A stretch of 64,000 bases of DNA. Origin: Adineta ricciae. Its lineage: Eukaryota; Rotifera; Eurotatoria; Adinetida; Adinetidae. Positions 56,233-64,000 of the stretch are shown piece by piece. The stretch is from assembly GCA_905250025.1 (NCBI GenBank), contig CAJNOJ010000004.1:1178001-1242000 (forward strand). Reading direction: 5' to 3'. The notes beneath the pieces are model-generated. The model did not search any database. It saw only the letters and a list, made by a program, of their open reading frames with translations, and had not been told where the DNA came from. Every line of letters starts with the position of its first letter. The first letter of the stretch is position 1. The translations under genes were made by a program, and so were the position numbers.

Positions 56233-58733
56233 TGTGAACGAAGTATCGATACGGGTGTCAGTGTGCGAAAGCGTGTCGTGAAAATCTTTCGCGATGTTTG
56301 TTTGACTCAACCGAATTTCATTCGAATACCGGATATATGTTCGCGTTTGTTACGACGTATTCATGACGAAGAATCCATACGTAAATTGGTTCTTGAGACC
56401 TTTCAACAGTTATGGTTTTCTCCCACACGCACGCAACTGGATGTTAAACACCGTGTTCAAACGATCATTGATGTGCTAGTTGATGCACAGAAGCAGAATT
56501 ATACTTGGTTGGAAAATTTAGTGAAAGAATTTCTTCAAACAAATGATAAACAATCCAGTGACGATAAGAAGAAAGTTCGTGAACAGCGCAAAGATGTCCT
56601 AAAAGCTATTCAAGATATTATCAATGAATTAGTTGAATCGATTCTGAAAGTCGAATCAGCCAATGATCAAGTTCGTGACTTTAATTTTCTATTGCATCGC
56701 AAATATTTTCTATTTCTCTAGAACTCATCGAATAAAATGGTTGCCATATTCATCGCTTTGTATGCCCTAGGCAAAGCTAAACCCGATCATGTTCTTCCAC
56801 ATGTTTCAACTATCGTTGAATATTTAAATATCAAATGTACATCATATAATGATAATATTATTGTACAATATGTTGCAAAAATTCTTGAATTTACCGTTCC
56901 GTTGATGAAATCGGCGTCATCAAGTATTATTTATTCGTTGGAAGGTAGTTTAACCAAACTCCTTCTAGTTAGTGGTCAATTAGTTATTCATTCAAGCATT
57001 GCTTGTCTCTCGGCGGTTATACGCTTGTCAAAAAATACTCAACTTGTCAGAGATGTTTTCGTTCGATATCATTGTAAGTTGCCATTCAGCAAATGTACAG
57101 AAATGAATTTTTGAATATCTTCGTTTAGCTATTGTTATTCAATGTCAGCAAAAGATCCTGGAAAAACCTGATGAAGAATTCAAGGGAAGTGCACAGCTGG
57201 CTCGATCAATTTACATCCTAGGTGTTCTATGTAAATATTTCGATGTAGAAAAAAGTGAATTTGATGATCTCGAGGTAATTCGAACACATCAATCAATCTT
57301 TTGTCACACTGATCCCTGTTTTCGTTTTAGTTTTCTGTCGACGATCTTTTTCAGTTATTTATATTTTTTATTCAACGACGTGAGTCCGTAGTCAAACTGA
57401 AATCTCTCGTCGGTCTTGGATTCTTTTTGCAACGTTATGGACAATACCTCGTGCGCGACACAGTTCGTCAACTATATCACAATTATCTGTTAGATCGTCG
57501 ACCTACTGCTGCTCAGTTACGCTGTCAAGTGCTCATCAATCTCGAAGAATATTTCCGCGATTGTATACGTCGTATGGCTGAACAAGATATCGACTATCTC
57601 CATTTGACACAGACAGCAAATCCAACAACAAATGAAGATGAAAATAGCAATGATGGCACTGGTCCAACAGGTGTCAATCTCAAAGATACAACGGATGTTC
57701 ATTCAGAGATGGCTAGTTCAATTGCTCAATGTTACTTACGCGTTGTGTTAGATACTTATTTAAGTGAAGATGAAACGATTCGTCAATGTGTTCGAAAGGT
57801 CGTGACGTGCATATTGGAACAAGGCCTCGTACATCCTGTTCAGTTTATTCCATATCTGATCGCCATGACCACGGACCGCGATATAAACATTCAACAGAGC
57901 GCCGAACAAAATCTACAAGATTTGGATAAGACAAATCCAGGCATCATCCAAACAAAAGTCATGCATGGATTGAAAATGAGTTACCAGTTACAAAAATTAC
58001 TGGCTGTGACTAGTCAAAACAAGACCAATACTCAACAAACTCATGTGCCAAATGAAATTATTAGAGGTAGGAAGAGGAAAATCTCTACAATTGATACTCA
58101 TTAGCTGTTTTTAGGCATGACCAAAGTAGCAGTAACCCCAACGAATAGTCAACAATCACCTTATTGTTCAGTCAATCATTTTCTTTATTCGCTTATTCGC
58201 TCTTCGCGTGTTTATCGTCGCGCTTTGATATCTCAATTGCTGAAAATGTTCGATAACGATACAACGACGACGACATCGACGACGCTTGGAGAACAACTAT
58301 TTGTTGCTGATAACCTAGCTTACTTTCCCTATCAAGTTCAAGATGAACCATTGTATCTGATCGAACAGATTGATCTTACCGTCAGCGTTAGTGGCTCGAC
58401 ACAATTACAACAATTTCGTGATTTACTGAAACAATATTTAGATTACACGGATGACGATGAAGGCATTGATCTGAGTCGATTAGAAGAAAAATTTCTTCAG
58501 TTATCCGATGCCGTCGTCGACGAGCTAAATCAATGTTTACGTACATCAAAATCAACAATGTTACTATTGATATTAAAATCTTACCTCAAAGATGTTTATG
58601 GTTTGAATGACACAAAAATCACTGAGTATGATCACACCGAATCGAGTAAAATAACCGATCGGCCAATAATGTCGAGAAAGATGAATGTTAAATTCGAACC
58701 GAAGCTCATACTTGATACAATAAAACCGTCAGC
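56233..58733 (+). repeat. 2501-bp near-identical duplicate, copy 2 (inside NIPBL)
   Basis: Second copy of 53703-56203. Coding changes seen are few (for example VKQRVQ to VKHRVQ, ANPTPNED to ANPTTNED, TDRDTNIQ to TDRDINIQ), while the intron corresponding to about 54142-54191 is clearly more diverged. A CAG-to-TAG change at 58102-58104 falls inside the predicted 48-bp intron. Confidence 0.95.
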
Positions 58734-58995
58734 ACACATGGATGGTCATCAAAGACGAAAACAAATTCTAAGAGATTTTCAAGATTTTAAACGTTATCTT
58801 CTTGCATTTGACAACGATGCCGAGGAGAATGTTAAATCTATATCCGAGTTGTTACCTTCTGCAAGCATGTCAACAACAGGAGGAACACCAAGTTTAACTG
58901 GAAAAAGCAAGAAAAAATCAGGAGGAACAACAAAACGACGGAAAGTTCTGATCGAATCAGACGATGACAGTGCCGATGGCGATTTTCAGCCATAA
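56233..58995 (+). CDS. NIPBL: Nipped-B-like cohesin loader, 3' part after the gap
   Basis: Continuation of the NIPBL gene on the other side of the gap. It restarts at CERSIDTGVSVRKRV, which is already present in the 5' part, and runs through the HEAT-repeat C-terminal half. Exon joins recoverable by eye include Q/NSSNKMVAIFIALYALGKAK and IIRG/MTKVAVTPTNS. Unlike copy 1 it carries the real 3' end: HMDGHQRRKQILRDFQDFKR, LLPSASMSTTGGTP and the basic/acidic tail KKSGGTTKRRKVLIESDDDS ending GDFQP. The most economical reading is a single gene spanning 49635-58995 with one haplotype represented twice between 53703 and 58733. Confidence 0.88.
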
Positions 58996-59324
58996 ATCTC
59001 TCTTTTCTCTTTTGTTTTATATAATATATATTATGTATGTTTTTTTATATGAGGACCTTTCTCTCGTGTTCATGTCTACTACAATGTACAAAATAACCTG
59101 TGTGTGTTCTTGAAAAATTTTCTTTCTTGTTTTCATTTCCTATCTAACTAATTCTGTACAGCGAAGCAGAACAACATTTTTTTAAAAACTTCAATGTATA
59201 ACGTTGTTATTCTAAGAATAGTGATGTTCATACAGATTTTTTTCACTAGTACGATCTCAGTTGGTTTTGCTATAAAAAAAAGGTAAATAAAATAAAAGTC
59301 AAGTGTTGTCTTAGGAAAAATAAA
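58996..59324. other. Convergent intergenic region
   Basis: About 330 bp between NIPBL (plus) and a minus-strand gene. A/T-rich, with a TATATAATATATATTATG segment near 59019-59036 and AATAAAATAAAAG near 59287, likely polyadenylation signal for NIPBL. Nothing else seen. Confidence 0.5.
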
Positions 59325-60563
59325 TCATTCATTATCTATCGAAGAGTTCAGCTGATCGTCTGTCGAATCGATGATGTCCATGAGATCGATGAATGCGGAT
59401 GGCGTATCACCACTTCCGTTATTTATGTTTACATAGTGTTCGACAATATTTAGCGTTGTTTGAGTGATCTGATCCGTACTAGTTTGTTGAACTGATTGAT
59501 CGAGAATGTTTACATCTTGGTCAGATGAATTTGATGAGAAGATCATTGAATAATTTTCATTGTACGTCGATCTTTGGGATAAGGAATTCGTTTGTACTTC
59601 GATTTTGTCGAGAACTGAATCGATATTATCGAGAATCGAATGAATTTGCGTCACCATCATGGATTGAATCGGCAATGACGATTCATCGATACGAAATGTC
59701 ATAGACGATTGACGAGTAATTGGCTGGTCAATTGGTGAAGGTGGCGGGGACTTGATTTGAAGTGACGTATAGCTTTGTGAAGTGAACGCTGATATTCTTG
59801 TCGGATGAAAATGTAAATTGGTACTGATAGAATGAAATTTCTTCCGTTCGTTCATATCTTCATCAATCAGCCGTTTGTTTGATTGATGTTCATTCAAAGA
59901 TGGCGATGAATTACCACTACCGAAGACACGATAGACGAATTTTTTGGCTTTTTCAAAGACACCCGAAGTACTTGATTCAGCCTTATTTGACATCGGTAGA
60001 GAGTTTGAAGGATAGTAATGGAGAAAGCAAACTTTTGATATAGTTGCGCAAGAGGTTATGTCAATATGATCAACCAGTGGAGTGGATTTCTTTCCATGAA
60101 AATGTTCTCGAAATTTATTATCCAAGATATTGAGCAGATCTTTGTTTGTTTTCAATGAACTACATGGACAAATATGAGTTTCGATAATCAGAAGGTGATT
60201 TACTCATGAGTTATCAATGTTTCAATCAAATGTAAGCGATATTGATCGGTAGGAAATAGTTCAAGAAGTATTGGAAAACTTTCCGTAGTAATGAATGGGT
60301 GAATCTAATAGAAAAATCAGTTGCAATTTTTCGGATAGAACGCAAAACTCTTATACGAATGGAATCAATTGATATAATGCTTGTAGACGATAATTTTCGC
60401 TATTAAAAATCGAAAAAAAGAATTGTAAAGTGTATGGTGTTAACTGCAAGAGATGAAGATGTGATTTTAAGGTATTCAGCATTTGTAATCGATCGATGTC
60501 GTTATCGAGTCGATGCAGTTCTCGACATAGAATATCAATTGGTGAATGAATCTTGTTTGACAT
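59325..60563 (-). CDS. DUF4476-like domain protein with disordered C-terminal half
   Basis: Three exons, joined at LIPF/IHPFITTES and ITHD/SLKTNKDLL. The N-terminal ~130 residues are helical with repeating units (DIDRLQMLNTLKSHLHLLQL, TPYTLQFFFSIFNSENYRLQ, ALYQLIPFV, SFPILLELFPTDQYRLHLIE). This pattern of short helix pairs with an F-x-x-x-x-Y-R-L core resembles the DUF4476 domain of PROSER1-type proteins. The rest is Ser-rich and low complexity, with KKFVYRVFGSGNSSP, a proline cluster (IKSPPPSPIDQP) and a helical stretch (MVTQIHSILDNIDSVLDKIE). No catalytic residues or membrane segments. Function unknown; the family link is tentative. Confidence 0.65.
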
Positions 60564-60850
60564 TTTGGAAATTCTTAAGTCAAATAAAAAGAAACATGAA
60601 AAACTGACTTTGATAAACGTTTTAACAACGAATTGAGTACAAAAAATGCGCGTGAAAGAAAACTAGTTCGTGATCTTGCTAGAAGGCAGATTGTTAAACG
60701 ACGGAAAAAATTCTTTTTTTCTCAGAGATTACATCACTGAATATTTCTTTATTAAGGAAAATATTCATGTTGGGAATTGTCGCTTCATTATCAACAAACA
60801 TGTTCAGCATCAATTCGTATAAAAACACGCAATAAACAACTTGTATGTGC
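60564..60850. other. Intergenic region
   Basis: About 290 bp between two minus-strand genes; it holds the 3' region of the EGF/transmembrane gene and the promoter of the DUF4476-like gene. A minus-strand frame at 60694-60936 is an out-of-frame shadow of the neighbouring exon. Confidence 0.45.
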
Positions 60851-61345
60851 TTAAGATGGTTCTTCGTATGTATGATAACTAATGGTTGAAACTGAGGCCC
60901 GCCTAGATAGCGCAATATCATACAGAGGAGATACAATGATGGGAGAAGGTACTTGAGATAAAGGCGGTAACCGAGACGGCAACGGAGGTGGTGGCACTGT
61001 TACTGTTGAAGTGGCGGATGAGAGTGATGCTGAATAGGCTAATAGTTTCTTTTTCACACGCTTTTTCCAAATAAAGAATATGACCAAGCCAACAACTAGA
61101 GTTAATAGAGCTCCACCAAGTCCACTAGCAACCACAATACCAATGTTGATTTGACTCGACGACGTTGTATCCGTGATTGATGTGGCTATCAAATGCAAGG
61201 CAGAAGAAAGAACTATTTCCTACTTGAATATCCTTTACATACTAGAACAGGTTGGTCCACTATAACCAGAAAAACACGCACAGGTCTGATTAACTGTACA
61301 TGTGCCTGTGTGCTTTGCTACGCAGACGTCACATGCAAGTTGATC
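60851..61345 (-). CDS. Type I membrane protein with EGF-like domain (3' exons; 5' end unresolved)
   Basis: Two exons are clear. The first ends in an EGF-like module, LACDVCVAKHTGTCTVNQTC with ACFSGYSGPTCS; the second, after an intron of about 57 bp, gives a Ser/Thr-rich stalk, a membrane helix (IGIVVASGLGGALLTLVVGL, VIFFIW), a basic stop-transfer (KKRVKKK), and a cytosolic tail with polyproline (TVPPPPLPSRLPPL) and a C-terminal YHTYEEPS. The polyproline may bind SH3/EVH1 domains. An exon reading LVSLKFTSDE may precede the EGF exon via an intron of about 85 bp. No start codon or signal peptide was found, so the gene is listed as partial. Adhesion or receptor role inferred only from architecture. 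Confidence 0.65.
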
Positions 61346-62205
61346 TACATCGAAAGATAAACATAACACTTAAAATCTAAACGAATCGTTAAAAAAATCC
61401 GGCGCAAAGCATGTTTATCTCGATACACACTCGTCACTGGTGAACTTTAGTGAGACTAGTTGCGTGGAAATCGTTGCCTATCAGATGATAAAAACTTCGA
61501 TGTTCTTAGATTTTTTACATACCTGTCATGTGAAGTTCGTCGATGTTAATCGAAAAATAAGATCCTTTTTCTTTTACAAAAATCAATACGCTCTTCGCTT
61601 CGCGACAAGAATTCTTTTTGAAATGTTTTTAATAAGCAAAGTGCAACAAAAGCATTTAAGATTTCAGAACGAACACAGAATAACATTACGATCTGCACAA
61701 AAACAATTGACGAGAGAGAGAGAGAGTCAGAAGAAGAAAGAGAAAGAAATCACTGGATAATCGCGATGCTCACGTAAATCAATCTCGCCATTCAAATGAT
61801 GTATAGAAATTTTCTTTTTTTTCTTTGTTACAAAAGCTTCACCTCAGTCATCGAATGATTGAATGTTAGAAATATTTGTTTACATTTAATAGATTCATTC
61901 CCACTCTGTCTTGGCGGCAACATGAGTTATGATTTTTCGGTTAGGCAAATAGGCGTTACATTTTCCACTGGAATATCTATTTATTTTGCTATTAAACAAT
62001 CGAATATAAGTACCTCAACGTCAAAAATTCATTTCAAGTTTGTTCCTTTGTGAACAATGTCACGAGAAGAAAGCACCATGGCCTTGTTTTTGCCTGTCGA
62101 AAGTAGAATTCTAGATATACATGGATTTCGTTGTGTCGACATGGACAGGAGAGAACAAAATATGTACGATAAATTCTAACGAGATATAAATTTAAAAAAG
62201 AATGG
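61346..62205. other. Region without a confirmed gene
   Basis: About 860 bp upstream of the EGF/TM exons. It may contain further 5' exons of that gene (a candidate lies near 61428-61474), but I could not join them with confidence. A GA dinucleotide tract lies at about 61713-61728. The plus-strand open frames here (61440-61760, 61859-62053) show no coding character. Confidence 0.4.
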
Positions 62206-62216
62206 TGCCGTGACCC

Positions 62217-62273
<57 letters not shown>

Positions 62274-62278
62274 CCGGC
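62206..62278 (-). tRNA. tRNA-Phe (anticodon GAA)
   Basis: 73-nt cloverleaf read on the minus strand: acceptor GCCGGGA, D-arm AGCTCAGTTGGGAGAGC, anticodon stem-loop CAGACTGAAGATCTG with GAA, variable loop AGGTC, T-arm CCTGGTTCGATCCCGGG-like, and discriminator A. The D-, anticodon- and T-arms are normal and match metazoan tRNA-Phe. The acceptor stem has one mismatch, G5 opposite A68 (GCCGGGA against TCACGGC). No intron is visible. No CCA is encoded. Confidence 0.93.
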
Positions 62279-62346
62279 GATATACAGGTGAGCTTTAACA
62301 GGATTTTATATTTTATTTCTTTTTTACAAATACAAATTTAAACCAT

Positions 62347-63682
62347 TTATGCTTCTGCTCTTTCGATATAGTCCTTATATAGATCACGTTTTTGTTGTCG
62401 TTCGTAGTAGGCTTGCTTCGCCTTTTCCAACACGTCATCCACCGTTCGTTTTTCGCACAACCGCCGTATTCTTTCAATTCTTGTTTCTTGCGCCAGTCGC
62501 TTCTTTTCAGTTGCGATTGGCATACTGACCATTGCTTCGTCGTCATCTTTGGTATTAACTTTTACCTCCTTGGCCTTTTCCGGTTTCTTCTCCTTCGTTG
62601 TCGTACTAACATCCATCTCGAATTCTTCATCGTCGTATACCTGAGTGCTTGGGTCATTGATTCGTCGGACTTTAACTGGTTGTTTGACTGACTTTTCGAC
62701 AACAACTGGTGCTTCATCGTCATCTTGCCGCTGTTCCTGTTTCACTTCTCGAGCATGTTTTTCACGAGCGCGTGTGTACATATTATCATTTTCGCTGTCA
62801 ACAGGACCACCGTCCATGGCTTCATCGTCATCTTCATCAGCTGTGCGAGTTCGTAGTTGTCGAGCACTTCGAGATGTAGCAGAAGGTTCTAAACAAAGAA
62901 GAGTTGTCGTTCACTCTGATTCACTTGTGATCTTTTACTTTCGAATTTTGGTTCAGTTTTAGTCTTTTCACTCTCTTCAAGAATGGTTTCCTCGCCTAAA
63001 ATCAATGAACTATGAAATGGGGTATTAAATTAGAAAAAGATAAACCTGTTCGAAGCTTGAATTGAAATCGATAGAACGCATCCATATTATCTTGTTGAAA
63101 AGAATTCAATAGAGCTTCTCGTTTTTCTTCCAGTTTTTCACGTTCTATATCAGCTTGTCTTTCTGCCAATTTAGCTTTGTACGCTGAGGTCACAAAGACT
63201 TCCTTATCCTTATAAAGATCACCTTCTGCTTCACGTTCAAGCTGAATACGACGTTCTTCTCTTCGTTCGTGTTCTTTTTCACGCAGTACCTTCTTTTCTA
63301 AAAGACCGGCGATATATTTCGGTGCTCGAACTGTATTTGATTCCCGTTCTAGACGTTTCTTTTCTTCGCGTCGTTGCTCTTGCTGCACAGTAGAGCTGAC
63401 TTGTTCATAAACTTCATCGTATTCGTAAATATTTGGATCTTGTTCAAGAGCTTGTTCGATATCACGTTGAGCTTTAGGATTCAGTGCAAGACGAGATGAC
63501 GTTGGAGGTTTTGACATTGTCTTCTTTGTGTCTGCATCATCGTCGTCATCGAGTGAGAAAGCTGAGGCTGCGAAACAATTTTTGTTGATTGGAGCTATCG
63601 TAGTTGATTTCGTTTTTGGTTTGCTGGGAAAAGATAAACCAAATGGTCGTTTGGAAGTCGAAGAATTATCTTCAGTAGCCAT
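62347..63682 (-). CDS. NSRP1: Nuclear speckle splicing regulatory protein 1
   Basis: RNA-binding coiled-coil protein that modulates alternative splicing from nuclear speckles. N-terminus: MATEDNSSTSKRPFGLSFPS with GLSFPSKPK, an acidic patch (DDDDDADTKK), then the conserved DUF2040 core: ALEQDPNIYEYDEVYEQVSS, RAPKYIAGLLEKKVLREKEH and YKDKEVFVTSAYKAKLAERQ, followed by NMDAFYRFQFKLRTG. The C-terminus is charged and low complexity (EKKPEKAKEVKVNTK) and ends KRDLYKDYIERAEA. Three or four exons. Human NSRP1 has a longer RS-like C-terminus, so this is a compact version. The tRNA-Phe gene lies 68 bp beyond its stop codon. Confidence 0.9.
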
Positions 63683-64000
63683 AATCTAAAAAGAAGATTT
63701 TCTTATGATTCTTAGTCCTATGAAGCTAAATCAACAAAGAAACAAGGAAGTTTAGTCTCAATTACGAAATACCATCAGTTTGACATATTCCCTTTCTTCT
63801 TTCTATGTGTTATTTAAAAAGCTTTACATTTGTCACTCGACCGGTCCAATTAAAAATAATTTCACTGGCGCCATCTTGTTCAACGTTACGTCTTTTATCT
63901 CAAATCTGGAAATACTATCTTTGAACATTGGTTAGTACAACTATTTGATCAGACGGAACATAGCCTAGCTGAATACGAATACTCAAATGAGCGGAGTTTA
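63683..64000. other. Upstream region of NSRP1 at the window edge
   Basis: About 320 bp, AT-rich, presumably the NSRP1 promoter and possibly the start of another gene beyond the window. No open frame or RNA gene was recognised. Confidence 0.4.

Noticed and set aside
58102-58104. Premature TAG in the second NIPBL copy, suggesting a pseudogene
   Set aside because: The codon lies inside a 48-bp GT-AG intron (58067-58114). Splicing removes it and gives IIRG/MTKVAV in both copies.
61440-62053. Plus-strand open frames of 106 and 64 codons near the tRNA
   Set aside because: Lysine/phenylalanine-rich AT-driven sequence without domains; no splicing partner was found.

Overview
The window is nuclear DNA from a small, gene-dense animal genome, most likely a bdelloid rotifer (Adineta/Rotaria/Didymodactylos type). 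The products are clearly metazoan (NHLRC2, ZC4H2, PSMA4, GFM2, SLC39A9, FIP1, ARFGAP1, TDO, BBOF1, NIPBL, NSRP1, an opsin, a tetraspanin, a DEG/ENaC channel). Genes are cut by very short GT-AG introns, typically about 45-60 bp, and intergenic gaps are often only 100-350 bp. An ADP-ribosyltransferase fused to tetratricopeptide repeats, with an N-terminal region I recognise from bdelloid predicted proteins, supports the assignment. The species cannot be fixed from the sequence.

Layout. 0.5-5.3 kb: NHLRC2-like (+) and an SLC17-type transporter (-). 6.6-14 kb: a same-strand run of DEG/ENaC channel, ZC4H2, proteasome alpha4 and the ART-TPR protein. 14.3-19.4 kb: a minus-strand run, in transcription order zinc transporter ZIP9, HP1-like chromatin protein and mitochondrial GFM2; the ZIP9 5' end lies head-to-head with CCDC178. 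23.2-31 kb (all minus): SLC46-like transporter, a four-TM PPxY protein, a LamG-like membrane protein, an F-box protein and a tensin-type SH2 protein. 32.3-37.4 kb: calmodulin-like EF-hand protein (+), an opsin (-), a gene-poor 1.7 kb stretch and a tetraspanin (-). 37.6-49.2 kb: FIP1, ARFGAP1, tryptophan 2,3-dioxygenase (all +), BBOF1 (-) and an unrecognised disordered protein (+). 49.6-59 kb: NIPBL (cohesin loader). 59.3-63.7 kb (all minus): a DUF4476-like protein, an EGF/transmembrane protein, tRNA-Phe and NSRP1.

Most of this is ordinary housekeeping and sensory or ciliary gene content rather than one dedicated system. The assembly has two joins that matter: a single N at 42694 between two 135-bp repeat copies, and 29 Ns at 56204-56232 flanked by two 2501-bp near-identical copies of the middle of NIPBL. 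Both look like two haplotype contigs laid end to end. Biologically most notable are the ART-TPR protein with its unexplained N-terminal domain, an opsin with glutamates at both classical counterion positions, and an NHLRC2 homologue whose thioredoxin-fold CxxC cysteines are gone. CDS coordinates run from start to stop codon and include introns; splice sites were read by eye.
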